DNA from: Catenovulum sp. 2E275
GTDB taxonomy: Bacteria; Pseudomonadota; Gammaproteobacteria; Enterobacterales; Alteromonadaceae
DNA length: 64,000 bases
NCBI RefSeq assembly: GCF_025515275.1
Contig: NZ_JAOPFU010000002.1
Span: 186,001 to 250,000 of the forward strand
Direction of reading: 5' to 3'
Below the pieces are notes generated by a model. That model was not told the DNA's origin, ran no database searches, and saw only the letters and a list, made by a program, of their open reading frames with translations. The position numbers and the translations under genes were made by a program. How positions within the stretch are numbered: the stretch's first letter is position 1; every line of letters begins with the position of its first letter. Positions 46,121 through 55,473 of the stretch are shown here, piece after piece.

Positions 46121-47026
46121 TTAAGAAACAGCAACTTTGTTTAATAAAGCCTGAAATGCTTCTATCTCATATAAACTTTCGAACATAGTTTCATTAGATA
46201 GTTCAGTCATTAATGCAGGTGATTTTTCAAGTGCGATATTAATGTCTGCCAAAGCCGCTTCGGTTTGCCCTAAAGCAGCCTCAGCACAAGCTCTTTGCCA
46301 ATAGGCAAGTGCATAATTAATATCTAATTCGATTGCTTTGGTTGATAAACTAAGCGCCCATTCACATTCGCCCAGTTCAATAACTGCGTCTGCTTTGTAA
46401 GTAATGGCTTCAACATCATCTTTATTCAGCGCTAAAATTTCATCATAAATTTTAACTCTTTGCTGCGGGTTAGTCTCAAGCCCTGCCCGCATCCATAATG
46501 CATGAAGCTGGTTAGACAGGGAGATTTCTTCCTGAGCTAATAAAATTTGTTCTGAGCGCCGTTTAAGCTTTTCTTCAACATCTTTAAGCCTATGTTCATA
46601 TTCCTGACTGACTTTGCTGACTTTTTGGCTAACGTGCTCTTCGATTTGGGTTTGAATATCTCTTAATGAGCGCCAGCCCATTAAAACCAATACCGAGGCC
46701 GCTGCGGTAATAATAAAAAATACATTATTAACCGTATCTGAGGTATATCTTAATGCGCGATCTGATGATTCAAGTTTGCTATTGGCGATTTTATCTATCA
46801 TTTCGGAGCGCATTAAAAGCTGCTCTTGGCGCAAGCTCTTAATTTCGTCTAATACATAACGTTCTATAAAGGGCGTATAAAGCGGCTCTTTTAATGTTTC
46901 CACTTTTTGCTCCGCCTGTTGCATTTGTGGATCTGTACTGTTTTGTGTTGCTGGTTCATTTTGCGCAGCGATAGCACTTTGGCAGGCTAAACCTAACCAT
47001 AAAATAATTGGCAAGAATTTTTTCAT
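46121..47026 (-). CDS. membrane-anchored coiled-coil TPR protein
   Basis: 301 residues. Signal peptide (ending SAIA), a polar stretch, then a membrane helix near residues 100-118 (VFFIITAAASVLVLMGW), a charged coiled coil (QIEEHVSQKVSKVSQEYEHRLKDVEEKLK), and C-terminal TPR units (ALSLSTKAIELDINYALAYWQRACAEA, ALADINIALEKSP). Likely an inner-membrane scaffold. Starts 12 bp after the SSF gene, so probably the same transcript. Specific role unknown. Confidence 0.7.
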   Translation of the reverse strand: MKKFLPIILWLGLACQSAIAAQNEPATQNSTDPQMQQAEQKVETLKEPLYTPFIERYVLDEIKSLRQEQLLMRSEMIDKIANSKLESSDRALRYTSDTVNNVFFIITAAASVLVLMGWRSLRDIQTQIEEHVSQKVSKVSQEYEHRLKDVEEKLKRRSEQILLAQEEISLSNQLHALWMRAGLETNPQQRVKIYDEILALNKDDVEAITYKADAVIELGECEWALSLSTKAIELDINYALAYWQRACAEAALGQTEAALADINIALEKSPALMTELSNETMFESLYEIEAFQALLNKVAVS

Positions 47027-47038
47027 TCAATTGTCCAC

Positions 47039-48445
47039 TTATTGTGTTACTTCAGGTTTCTTGGATTGATTAAGCATAGCAAAACATATAACGCCTAATA
47101 AAATTCCGATAACCCCTTCATAAACACTGTTATGTAATCCAAAGTAGCGCCAAACAATACTACTGCCTACACTCAGAATAACCACAAAGATAGCGCCCCA
47201 TTCGCTGATTCGCCAGCCGCGGATAAAGCCAATTAATAAAGGTGCAATTGCGCAGCCCATTGCCGACCACGAAAACACCACTAAACTAAATACGCTTTGC
47301 TGCGCATACAAAGCGATTAATAAAGTGACAAGGGTAATCACTAAAGTGGCTGTTTTTATGATTTTGGTATTTAATATTTTTTGTTTAAATGCATCCTGCG
47401 TAAACGCAGCAGAACAACTTAAAATTAATGAATCTGCGGTTGATAAAGTTGCAGCAAAAATACCGGCTAATATTAACCCAACTAACCAGCCCGGCAACAA
47501 TTCAACTGAAATCAGCGGCAAAGCCAGTTCTGCATCAAAAGTGGCTGAATTATCTAAAATTAACCGGCTTAACATGCCAACAGCCGTCGCCATTAAATAA
47601 AAAATAGTAAACCAAACATAATACCAAATCCGCACTGTCGACATTTTTTGCTCGCCGCTCAGCGCAATAAATCTAACCATGACATGAGGTTGACCAACCA
47701 CAGAAAAACCAGCAAAAAACCAGCCAACAGTAAAAGCAATCACCCCAGCCCAACCGGGAATTAATAGCCCCTCTGGTTGCATATTCATAAAATTAGGGAC
47801 TTGCTGAAGCTGTTGCCAAACGGCGCTAACCCCGCCCTGACTATTGGTTGCTGTGACCAATAAGATGCCCATCGCAATGACCATCACAAAAGATTGTGCG
47901 GCATCGGTCCAAATAGAAGCACGTATTCCACCGGCAAAACAGTAAGCCGCCACCAAAATAGCAACCAGCACAACCCCTAACCAAATAGGCCAGTCTAATA
48001 AAACGTGTAAGGCTTTACTGCCCGCCAAAAATTGTGCTGCGGCATAAGACATCATTAAAATTAATGCGGCCCATGCTAACAATCGCCTTAAAACAGGATG
48101 TGTTTTACCTTGCCACAGGCTCACCAGTGACATAACAGAAACCGCATTATGCTTTTTAGCTTGCGACTGAACATGGCGGTGAATATAAAATGATGCAACA
48201 ATATCCCCCACAATCCAGCCAAACATTAACCAAATAGCGGCAAAACCAGAATGATAGGTATAGCCAATCACCCCAATAAACATATAACCACTGTTATTGG
48301 TTGCCACAGCTGACAAACCGGTTAACCAGGCAGAAACGCTGCGTCCGGCTAGGTAATAATCATCTTTACTTTTTTGAGCAAATTTTGCTGCACTTAACCC
48401 AACTAACGCAAAGCAGCTCATAAACAGAATAAAGCTGATTAGCAT
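47039..48445 (-). CDS. sodium:solute symporter (SSF), PutP-like
   Basis: 468 residues, about 13 membrane helices, beginning LISFILFMSCFALVGLSAAKFAQKSKDDYYLAGRSVSAWLTGLSAVATNNSGY: the SSF pattern (YYLAGR near helix 1-2). Also GFSVVGQPHVMVRF and LILAGIFAATLSTADSLILS, the sodium-binding helix. It belongs to the proline/pantothenate/solute subgroup. Its ATG overlaps the methyltransferase stop by 7 bp, and that gene overlaps ask, so it is physically part of the ectoine transcription unit; uptake of an osmolyte is plausible but inferred. Confidence 0.9.
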   Translation of the reverse strand: MLISFILFMSCFALVGLSAAKFAQKSKDDYYLAGRSVSAWLTGLSAVATNNSGYMFIGVIGYTYHSGFAAIWLMFGWIVGDIVASFYIHRHVQSQAKKHNAVSVMSLVSLWQGKTHPVLRRLLAWAALILMMSYAAAQFLAGSKALHVLLDWPIWLGVVLVAILVAAYCFAGGIRASIWTDAAQSFVMVIAMGILLVTATNSQGGVSAVWQQLQQVPNFMNMQPEGLLIPGWAGVIAFTVGWFFAGFSVVGQPHVMVRFIALSGEQKMSTVRIWYYVWFTIFYLMATAVGMLSRLILDNSATFDAELALPLISVELLPGWLVGLILAGIFAATLSTADSLILSCSAAFTQDAFKQKILNTKIIKTATLVITLVTLLIALYAQQSVFSLVVFSWSAMGCAIAPLLIGFIRGWRISEWGAIFVVILSVGSSIVWRYFGLHNSVYEGVIGILLGVICFAMLNQSKKPEVTQ

Positions 48446-49104
48446 ACTAACTCCTGTATATTGTTAACACTTAGAATATATCCGTCTAATGCCATAGGTT
48501 GTTTGATTGAATGCGGATTGACATCAACATCAATTAAATTATTACTGTCCTGACTGAGCTTAAAAAAAGCTTTACGGCCAATATCGGCAAGCAACATAAC
48601 GGTATCGCTGCGACAAGCCACTTGTTCGACTAAAATTTGTAGTTCATTTTTAGTTTGCTGGTCGTAACAAATATCAGAGGCAACAATTAAATCGATATGA
48701 TCAAGCTTTTGCTCGGTAATTTGATTAATCCGGATGGTTTGGCTGCCAACACTGGCCTGATTACGTTTAGCCAGCATTTGCTGAAATGGTTTTACATTTT
48801 TATCTAGGTCACTGGCGATAACTTGAGCATTAAAATGTTTACTTAGAAATACACTTAACGCGCCCCAGCCTGCACCAATTTCAAGTACATTGAGTGAGCG
48901 TTTAAGTGATAGCTTTGACAATAAATCCATTAATAAAAAATTAGACTGCCAGACTTTTGAGCCAAAACATTCTGGTTCAAATCCGGCAGATTTAATATCG
49001 TCAACAGCTTCATGGTTGGGCTTAACGATATTGACACCGTAAGCCCAAAAATGATCCTGACTACCTTTAATTTTTGTTGTTTTATACTGCGGTTGGGGCG
49101 TCAA
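48439..49104 (-). CDS. class I SAM methyltransferase, METTL21/Nnt1-like
   Basis: About 221 residues from TTG 49104, which has GGAG six bases upstream (frame is open to 49137). SAM-binding motif I is VLEIGAGWGALSVFL, motif II is VIASDLDKN, and ASDICYD fits the DxxY motif of family-16 protein-lysine methyltransferases. Nothing identifies the substrate. The gene begins inside the end of ask and its stop overlaps the SSF start, so it is expressed with the ectoine operon. Confidence 0.85.
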   Translation of the reverse strand: MTPQPQYKTTKIKGSQDHFWAYGVNIVKPNHEAVDDIKSAGFEPECFGSKVWQSNFLLMDLLSKLSLKRSLNVLEIGAGWGALSVFLSKHFNAQVIASDLDKNVKPFQQMLAKRNQASVGSQTIRINQITEQKLDHIDLIVASDICYDQQTKNELQILVEQVACRSDTVMLLADIGRKAFFKLSQDSNNLIDVDVNPHSIKQPMALDGYILSVNNIQELVC

Positions 49105-50545
49105 GCGTAACTCCGGCAAAAGCGTTTTCAGATTCAACTAAATGCTTATGCAGTGCAACCACTGCTGATTCAAAATGTTTTTCATCTAATACAAATTGAA
49201 TATCAACCTGACGCATTGACTGATGCAGCGCCTGAATACTAATGCCCTGCTCGGCAATTGCCGCTACAGCTCTGGCTAACATACCGGCTTCTTGCATATC
49301 GCTACCAATTGCCGACACAATACATACTTTACGCACATTCACTTCAGCTTCAGGGAAGTGTTTTTCAAGTAAGGTTTGTAAGCGTTTAGCTTTTTTAAGA
49401 TTACAGCTTAAATAATGGGTAATACTATTTGCCGTCACATCTTTACTCACCATTTGCATTTTCAGCTCATGGATTAAATCTAACGTTTTACGGTCAAACG
49501 CATCAACCTGCCCCATCATATCCTGATCAAACAACTCAAATGCATAAACCTTTTCACGCCCGGCAATAATCTCAACTTTAGGTTTATCACTAATATAAGT
49601 TGACGTAATTAATGTCCCTTTATGCTCAGGTTCAAACGTATTTTTAACTCGCAGTGGAATCTCTGACTGACGTAACCCTTTAGCGGCTCTTGGGTGAATA
49701 GCTTCCATTCCTAAATTCGCTAACTGATCAGCCACGTCATAATTTGTTAAGCCAATCGGCACAACTTTATCTAAACCAACCAGTTTAGGATCAGCACTAC
49801 TTAAATGATATTCTTTATGAATAACCGCTTCTTTAGCTTTGGTTAATACCGCAATTCGGCTAAATGTCATTTCACTATAACCACGATCAAAGGTTGCCAT
49901 TAAACCTTTTTCACTATGACAATAACCCGTTGCAATAGGTAAACATTTAGATAAATCCAGTGACCAGAATTTTTCTTTGATTAACTCATCCATATCAACT
50001 GCTTTGTCGATATCCCAACCGGTTAAATCAACAAAAACCGCATTAATCCCTTCTTTTTGTAATAAATGAGTCAAATTAAAGGCACTATGCGCTTCACCAA
50101 TGCTGGCTAACATTTCACGTACTTTTAATAAATGGTCGGCAATTTCAAAATGACCATGCTGACATAAGCTGCTTAAATCTGACAATACACGCTCGGCATC
50201 GGTTAAACGGCGTAAAATAAATTTATCGGCTTTTTCTTTTAATGCGCTGTCGTCACCAAACAGTTCTGAGTTGATGCTCAGCATTTTGTCTTTTACCAAG
50301 CCAAAAGCTTCAATCCATGATTGATCTTCTTCCGCTAAAGCAAAACGGCCATAAATACCCGGCTCAGCTGTTTTTTTATGTTCTAATAATAAATTAGTTA
50401 AACCACCATAAGCTGATACCACAAAAACCCTTTGGTATGGGTTTTTTAACAGCTTGTTTAACATAATATTATCCCGTACCGCAGGATAATCGCTCATCGA
50501 CGTACCGCCGATTTTTTCAACCGTGTGATTATTTGAAGTTGTCAT
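49082..50545 (-). CDS. ask: ectoine-specific aspartate kinase Ask_Ect
   Basis: 487 residues: VEKIGGTSMSDY is the ATP-binding start of aspartokinase; ATFDRGYSEMTFSRIAVLTKA and IHPRAAKGLRQSEIPLRVKNTF lie in the kinase domain; two ACT modules follow. The paralogue linked to ectoine operons is less feedback-inhibited than LysC. It feeds aspartyl-P to the ectoine precursor aspartate semialdehyde. It is fourth after ectC, with a 110-bp spacer containing a weak hairpin. Confidence 0.93.
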   Translation of the reverse strand: MTTSNNHTVEKIGGTSMSDYPAVRDNIMLNKLLKNPYQRVFVVSAYGGLTNLLLEHKKTAEPGIYGRFALAEEDQSWIEAFGLVKDKMLSINSELFGDDSALKEKADKFILRRLTDAERVLSDLSSLCQHGHFEIADHLLKVREMLASIGEAHSAFNLTHLLQKEGINAVFVDLTGWDIDKAVDMDELIKEKFWSLDLSKCLPIATGYCHSEKGLMATFDRGYSEMTFSRIAVLTKAKEAVIHKEYHLSSADPKLVGLDKVVPIGLTNYDVADQLANLGMEAIHPRAAKGLRQSEIPLRVKNTFEPEHKGTLITSTYISDKPKVEIIAGREKVYAFELFDQDMMGQVDAFDRKTLDLIHELKMQMVSKDVTANSITHYLSCNLKKAKRLQTLLEKHFPEAEVNVRKVCIVSAIGSDMQEAGMLARAVAAIAEQGISIQALHQSMRQVDIQFVLDEKHFESAVVALHKHLVESENAFAGVTLDAPTAV

Positions 50546-50655
50546 AATATTTATTCTGTAAATTAGCTAAATTAAAGTTTTGATTGAGAAATAAAGTAAG
50601 TTGCAGGCATATAAAATAATATACCTGCTTTTTAGGAGGGTGTTTAAGCCGTTGC

Positions 50656-51057
50656 TTAGTTACCGCCAACTTCTTCGGCTTCAAGCGGGTATGCACCCGT
50701 TGCATCATGAACTTCTTTGCCGTTTAGCGGTGGATTAAATACACAGGCCATTTTCATTTCCTGAGTTGCACGCAGGATATGTTTATCATGTTTGTCTAAT
50801 AAATAGATAACACCCGGCTCAATTGGATGGATTTCACCCGTTGCTAAATCTTCAATCGAACCTTCACCAGAAATACAATAAACTGACTCTAAATGGTTTT
50901 GATAATGTAATGGCAATTCCGCATCACGGAAAATAGTCGTGATATGAAATGAAAAGCCCATATTGTCATTTTTTAAACATAAACGAGTGCTATCCCAACC
51001 TTCGCTTACAATTTTACGATCTGTTTTTTCTGCGTCTTGTAGTTTTCTAACAATCAT
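50656..51057 (-). CDS. ectC: ectoine synthase EctC
   Basis: 133 residues, a cupin. It cyclises N-gamma-acetyl-diaminobutyrate to ectoine. [42 protein letters not shown] and [38 protein letters not shown] are the standard EctC sequence; conserved metal ligands (E in VYCISGEG region, Y, H of DKHILR) are present. Follows ectB by 10 bp. Confidence 0.96.
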   Translation of the reverse strand: MIVRKLQDAEKTDRKIVSEGWDSTRLCLKNDNMGFSFHITTIFRDAELPLHYQNHLESVYCISGEGSIEDLATGEIHPIEPGVIYLLDKHDKHILRATQEMKMACVFNPPLNGKEVHDATGAYPLEAEEVGGN

Positions 51058-51067
51058 TATTTACACC

Positions 51068-52339
51068 TTAACTTGCTAATTTAAGTTCTGTTTTAAATTC
51101 TTCGGCAATCGCCTCTAGTAAAGTATCTAACCCTTGAGTTAAATCTTCTTTGCTAATCGTTAACGGACAAAAACATTTAACGATTTGTCCTTGATTACCT
51201 GCCGTTTCAATCACTAAACCTTTTTTAAAGGCACTGGCTGTAACTCTGTCAGCAATTTCACCGTTTCTAAATTCAATGCCCTGCATCATACCGCGGCCTT
51301 TAACTCTGGCATGAGTAACGCCTAATTCATCGGCAACCGTTTGGAAATATTCGCGCACAATAGCTGATTTTTGCGCGATTTCTTGTTCAAAGTTTTGATC
51401 TGCCCAATACTGTTTTAATGCAGCCGTAGCAGTAATAAATGCATGGTTATTACCACGGAAAGTACCGTTATGTTCGCCCGGAGCCCATTCATCCAGCTCA
51501 GGTTTTAATAAAACAATCGCCATTGGCAAACCAAAACCACTTAATGATTTTGACAAAGTCACAATATCTGGCTTAATGCCTGATTCTTCAAAGCTAAAAA
51601 ATGTACCGGTTCGGCCACAGCCAGCTTGAATATCATCCACAATTAATAAAGCACCGTGCTTTTTCGCAAGCGCTTGTAAACCTTGCAGCCATTCATTGGT
51701 CGCAACATTTAACCCACCTTCACCCTGTACTGTTTCCACAATAAACGCAGCTGGCGCATCAATACCACTGGATGGATCGGATAATTGTTTATCAATCATT
51801 TTTAAGGTATCGGCGTTGTAACCGTAATAACCGCAATAAGGCATACGGGTTACACCCGATAACGGAATACTGGCACCGCCTCTATGATGCTGATTACCGG
51901 TCGCGGCAACAGCACCTAAAGTCACGCCATGAAAACCATTAGTGAACGAAATAATATTCGTTCGGCCTGTTACTTTACGAGCCAGCTTTAAAGCAGCTTC
52001 AACCGCATTAGCCCCTGTTGGACCGGTAAACTGAACTTTAAAATCTAAACCTCTTGGTTTAAATATCACTGACTGCAAAGTATCTAAAAACTCTGCTTTT
52101 GCTTTAGTATGCATATCAAGACCATGCGTGATCCCGTCTTGCATAATGTAATCAACTAAAGCCTCTTTTAACTCTGGTTGATTATGACCATAGTTTAACG
52201 AACCGGCACCCGCCAAAAAATCAAGGTATTGGTCACCTGATTCGGTATATAAATGTGCGCCTTGTGCTCGGTTAAACGTCACTGGGAACGAATTGGCATA
52301 ACACTGAACGTTAGATTCCATCTGTTTGAAAATATTCAT
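51068..52339 (-). CDS. ectB: diaminobutyrate-2-oxoglutarate transaminase EctB
   Basis: 423 residues, PLP class III aminotransferase. Converts aspartate semialdehyde to 2,4-diaminobutyrate with glutamate. [23 protein letters not shown], the acid pair [16 protein letters not shown] and the PLP lysine region [15 protein letters not shown] are clear. Ectoine-type rather than siderophore-type by operon context. 12 bp after ectA. Confidence 0.96.
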   Translation of the reverse strand: MNIFKQMESNVQCYANSFPVTFNRAQGAHLYTESGDQYLDFLAGAGSLNYGHNQPELKEALVDYIMQDGITHGLDMHTKAKAEFLDTLQSVIFKPRGLDFKVQFTGPTGANAVEAALKLARKVTGRTNIISFTNGFHGVTLGAVAATGNQHHRGGASIPLSGVTRMPYCGYYGYNADTLKMIDKQLSDPSSGIDAPAAFIVETVQGEGGLNVATNEWLQGLQALAKKHGALLIVDDIQAGCGRTGTFFSFEESGIKPDIVTLSKSLSGFGLPMAIVLLKPELDEWAPGEHNGTFRGNNHAFITATAALKQYWADQNFEQEIAQKSAIVREYFQTVADELGVTHARVKGRGMMQGIEFRNGEIADRVTASAFKKGLVIETAGNQGQIVKCFCPLTISKEDLTQGLDTLLEAIAEEFKTELKLAS

Positions 52340-52351
52340 AACTTTCCTCTA

Positions 52352-52924
52352 TTACAGTTTAATTTTTTGCAACTGTTCTGCTGCTATAGGTCCAATTGTA
52401 AATAAATACTCGGTATTGTGTTTACCGCCAAAATGTACTTCTTTTGAAAACATTACCGACTCAACACAATCTGTTTCAAAACCTTCGGCTAACTTTTGGA
52501 ATACCCGGCGAGAAGCCAAGTTATCCGCAGTAATTGTGGTTTCAACAAAACGTGTGGCGCTGCACTGGCGCTGAGCTAATAAAAACATCAGCATGCGTTG
52601 TGCTAATGCACAGCCACGCGCTTTTTCTGATACAGCCATTTGCCAAATAAATAAATTTTGTGGCTGTTTTGGCTCTATATAGGCAGATACCCAACCGACA
52701 ATCTCGCCATTTAATTCAGCTACAACACAAGTGTCTGAAAAATGCGAACACTGTAATAAGTTGCAGTAGGCTGAGTTAGTATCGAGTGGCGGGCAAGCTG
52801 CAATTAATTGGTTAATTGCAAAACCATCTTCAGACACCGGATGCCTGAAACTAATCTCTCCTTTGTTTTCAGTTGCAGGAGTTACAACTTTGCTCTGATT
52901 ATTAATCAAAATGAGTTCACCCAT
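52352..52924 (-). CDS. ectA: L-2,4-diaminobutyrate acetyltransferase EctA
   Basis: 190 residues, GNAT family. Acetylates diaminobutyrate at the gamma amino group, step 2 of ectoine synthesis. GNAT motif is WQMAVSEKARGCALAQRMLMFLL, followed by VETTITADNLASRRVFQKLAE. First gene of ectABC-ask. The N-terminus has about 20 extra residues relative to shorter homologues. There is no clear SD; promoter and candidate operator lie immediately upstream. Confidence 0.95.
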   Translation of the reverse strand: MGELILINNQSKVVTPATENKGEISFRHPVSEDGFAINQLIAACPPLDTNSAYCNLLQCSHFSDTCVVAELNGEIVGWVSAYIEPKQPQNLFIWQMAVSEKARGCALAQRMLMFLLAQRQCSATRFVETTITADNLASRRVFQKLAEGFETDCVESVMFSKEVHFGGKHNTEYLFTIGPIAAEQLQKIKL

Positions 52925-52934
52925 TTAATTTTTC

Positions 52935-52995
52935 GACATTAAAATTATTTTGATGTCTAAATAATTATTTATATAGTACACTAAATAATATACAA
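52935..52995 (-). promoter_or_regulatory. ectA promoter with palindromic candidate EctR operator
   Basis: Minus strand: -35 TTGTAT (52995-52990), 16-bp spacer, -10 TATAAA (52973-52968). A 23-bp near-perfect palindrome follows (52957-52935): half-sites GACATCAAAAT and ATTTTAATGTC around one base, one mismatch. It lies about at the transcription start, where a MarR repressor would block ectA. EctR-type regulators act on ect promoters in other bacteria; binding here is inferred. Confidence 0.5.
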
Positions 52996-53024
52996 ATTTC
53001 CAGTTTAATATTTTTGATAGTTTT

Positions 53025-53468
53025 ATGAACAATAAATGGTTCTCGTTTTTTATTGGCAACGAAAGGTACTGCGCCAATATATCAGACATAAAAGAGGTTT
53101 TACCTTATAGAGAGGCAAATCCCTTTCCTGGCTCAGATGAAAATACTGAGGGGATTTTAAGTATAAGAGGCGAGATATTAACTATATTGAATGGCGATCA
53201 AATATTTAGTTGTGAAAACATTACACCTAAAAACAATATCATTATTATTGAGGATGAGTCAGAAAATAGACTGGGTATCACCATAGATAATATTGATGAA
53301 ATTATAGAGTTTGAATTAAAACAAATCGAAAGCTCAGATAATCAATCTAATGATCTGGTGCTGGGCACAGTAAATACTCATGGTCATTTATTTGTTGTTT
53401 TAAATTTCAAAGCCTTAATAGCAATTCAACAAGGTTTGAATTCAAAAGTTTCAACCGACGAAAACTAG
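53025..53468 (+). CDS. single-domain CheW-like protein
   Basis: 147 residues forming one CheW domain: FSFFIGNERYCANISDIKEVLPY, GILSIRGEILTILNGDQIF, LGITIDNIDEIIEF and LGTVNTHGHLFVVLNFKALI. CheW couples chemoreceptors to CheA. No che genes surround it; it is divergent from ectA and precedes ectR by 7 bp. A scaffold role, or CheV-like adaptor, is inferred; linkage to osmolyte control is untested. Confidence 0.85.
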   Translation: MNNKWFSFFIGNERYCANISDIKEVLPYREANPFPGSDENTEGILSIRGEILTILNGDQIFSCENITPKNNIIIIEDESENRLGITIDNIDEIIEFELKQIESSDNQSNDLVLGTVNTHGHLFVVLNFKALIAIQQGLNSKVSTDEN

Positions 53469-53475
53469 GATTATA

Positions 53476-54036
53476 ATGGCGTTCATTTCTAATACAGATC
53501 TGGATTTAACTTTGGCAAATAACGAACCAATTGAAGCAGTGTTAATTACATTACGCAGATTAATCAGAGCAACTGACTTACATTCAAAACAACTTGTAAA
53601 AACAGCCGGCATTACTGCGCCACAGTTATTATTGCTAAAAGCAATTCATGATCGAGGCGAAGTCACCATTGGCGAAATCGCAAATGAGATCAGTTTAAGT
53701 CAAGCAACTGTTACTACTATTTTAGACCGGCTGGAAAAGCGTGAATTGGTTTTTAGAGCACGATCTAATCAAGATAAACGTAAAGTGCATGCTTATTTAA
53801 CCGATGCAGGCCGAGATTTATTGCAAAATGCACCACTGCCGTTGCAAGAACATTTTATTCGCCAGTTTAAAGACTTAAAAGATTGGGAACAAACCATGAT
53901 TTTGTCGTCTTTACAACGTGTTGTACAAATGATGGATGCCCAACATTTAGATGCAGCGCCCATGCTCGAAATTGGCGATTTAGACAGAAATACGCCAGAA
54001 AAATATTCAGAGACTAACTTAGATCATAAAAAATAG
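53476..54036 (+). CDS. ectR: MarR-family regulator EctR
   Basis: 186 residues, MarR winged helix: DLHSKQLVKTAGITAPQLLLLKAIHDRGEVTIGEIANEISLSQATVTTILDRLEKRELVFRARSNQDKRKVHAYLT. It resembles EctR, the MarR-type repressor of ectABC-ask, which is encoded next to ect genes in halotolerant proteobacteria. SD AGGA before ATG. It is divergent from the operon through the CheW gene. Confidence 0.85.
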   Translation: MAFISNTDLDLTLANNEPIEAVLITLRRLIRATDLHSKQLVKTAGITAPQLLLLKAIHDRGEVTIGEIANEISLSQATVTTILDRLEKRELVFRARSNQDKRKVHAYLTDAGRDLLQNAPLPLQEHFIRQFKDLKDWEQTMILSSLQRVVQMMDAQHLDAAPMLEIGDLDRNTPEKYSETNLDHKK

Positions 54037-54236
54037 TGATTATAGCTAAAATTAATATCGCTTTAATCGACTGACGATTGTTATTTGTTGATCAATCTTT
54101 TATCTTTGTTCTACTTTTTATTCACTCTCGCTTGTTTTGTAAATCGGTTGTGTATACCTAAACCTTTTTAGGTACAAACCAACCCAAAAAACAAGCTATC
54201 TTTGAATATCTGTTCAACCATTCTATGGAGAATACA

Positions 54237-55175
54237 ATGAAAGTTGCTGTTATCGGTGCTGCTGGTGGTATTGGTCAGGCTTTGGGTCTGTTACTTAAAT
54301 TAAACTTACCTGCAGGTTCAAAATTAAGCTTATATGATATTGCCCCTGTTACTCCAGGTGTAGCTAAAGATTTAAGCCACATTCCTACTGATGTGGAAGT
54401 AACTGGTTTTGCCGGTGAAGATTGCACGCCAGCACTTGAAGGTGCGGATGTTGTTTTAATTTCTGCTGGTGTTGCTCGTAAGCCAGGTATGGATCGTTCT
54501 GATTTATTCAACATTAATGCTGGTATTATTAAAACATTAGCAGGCAAAGTTGCAGAAACTTGTCCAAAAGCTTTATTAGGTATTATTACTAACCCAGTCA
54601 ATACAACTGTGCCAATTGCGGCTGAAGTATTGAAAAAAGCAGGTGTGTACGATCCTAAGCGTTTATTTGGTGTAACGACATTAGATGTTATCCGCGCAGA
54701 AACTTTTGTTGCAGAAGCTAAAGGCAAATCAACTCAAGACATTCATGTAGATGTAATTGGCGGCCATAGCGGTGTAACTATTTTACCTTTATTGTCTCAA
54801 ATTGATGGCGTTGAATTCTCTGATGACGAAATTGCTAGCTTAACAACTCGTATCCAAAATGCAGGCACTGAAGTTGTAGAAGCTAAAGCTGGTGGCGGTT
54901 CAGCAACTTTATCTATGGGTCAAGCAGCAGCACGTTTTGGTTTGTCTTTAATTAAAGGCTTAACTGGCGAAGACGTGATTGAGTGTGCGTATGTTCAAGG
55001 TCAGGGCGCTAATGCACCTTTCTTTGCTCAACCAGTTAAATTAGGTAAAGATGGTGTTGAAGCCATTTTAGATTATGGTTCATTAAGCGCATTTGAACAA
55101 AAAGCCTTAGACGATATGTTACCAACTTTAATCGGTGACATTGAAAAAGGTGTTGAGTTTGGTCAAGCAGAATAA
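54237..55175 (+). CDS. mdh: malate dehydrogenase (NAD-dependent)
   Basis: 312 residues, as in E. coli. Oxidises malate to oxaloacetate in the TCA cycle. [21 protein letters not shown] is the NAD-binding loop; [22 protein letters not shown] and the catalytic [17 protein letters not shown] histidine region are present. Start at 54237: GGAG is 6 bases upstream, while the frame opens four codons earlier inside the SD. A terminator follows. Confidence 0.97.
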   Translation: MKVAVIGAAGGIGQALGLLLKLNLPAGSKLSLYDIAPVTPGVAKDLSHIPTDVEVTGFAGEDCTPALEGADVVLISAGVARKPGMDRSDLFNINAGIIKTLAGKVAETCPKALLGIITNPVNTTVPIAAEVLKKAGVYDPKRLFGVTTLDVIRAETFVAEAKGKSTQDIHVDVIGGHSGVTILPLLSQIDGVEFSDDEIASLTTRIQNAGTEVVEAKAGGGSATLSMGQAAARFGLSLIKGLTGEDVIECAYVQGQGANAPFFAQPVKLGKDGVEAILDYGSLSAFEQKALDDMLPTLIGDIEKGVEFGQAE

Positions 55176-55195
55176 GCTTAATTGATCTCAAAACT

Positions 55196-55221
55196 AAAAA
55201 AGCGGCATTAGCCGCTTTTTT
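55196..55221. terminator. mdh terminator
   Basis: AGCGGC (55201-55206) pairs with GCCGCT (55211-55216), extended by A-run/T-run on either side; intrinsic terminator, likely bidirectional. Confidence 0.85.
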
Positions 55222-55279
55222 TGTCTTAACTATTTTTTAGGTTTATAAGCTAAAAGCTATCTTTGAGTAGGATTAATTA

Positions 55280-55473
55280 ACCTCGACTCTGGATAAGAAG
55301 TTAGCTAAAGCCTTAAATTTATTGGTTTTTAGTTTAAGTTCGTTTCTAGTGAGGGATTTTTTCTGAGAACAAGGCGAATTTGCGTACGTAATAGCTGGCT
55401 ATTACTAGCGAATTCAACGCTGTTATCGGGGAAAATAACCACTAGAAAGCAATTTGTTATCCAGAGTTGAGGT
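55280..55473. mobile_element. MITE-like element, copy 2 (194 bp)
   Basis: Same orientation and sequence as 147-341 apart from about six substitutions and one missing base. Left TIR ACCTCGACTCTGGATAA (55280-55296) has one change; right TIR TTATCCAGAGTTGAGGT (55457-55473) is identical. TA flanks at 55278-55279 and 55474-55475. It lies between convergent mdh and ispB; its last base plus the flanking TA form the ispB stop codon (TTA on this strand). Confidence 0.72.

Noticed and set aside
50603-50627. Hairpin between ectC and ask as a true terminator
   Set aside because: Imperfect AT-rich stem without a U-run; at most an attenuator, since ask belongs to the ect operon.
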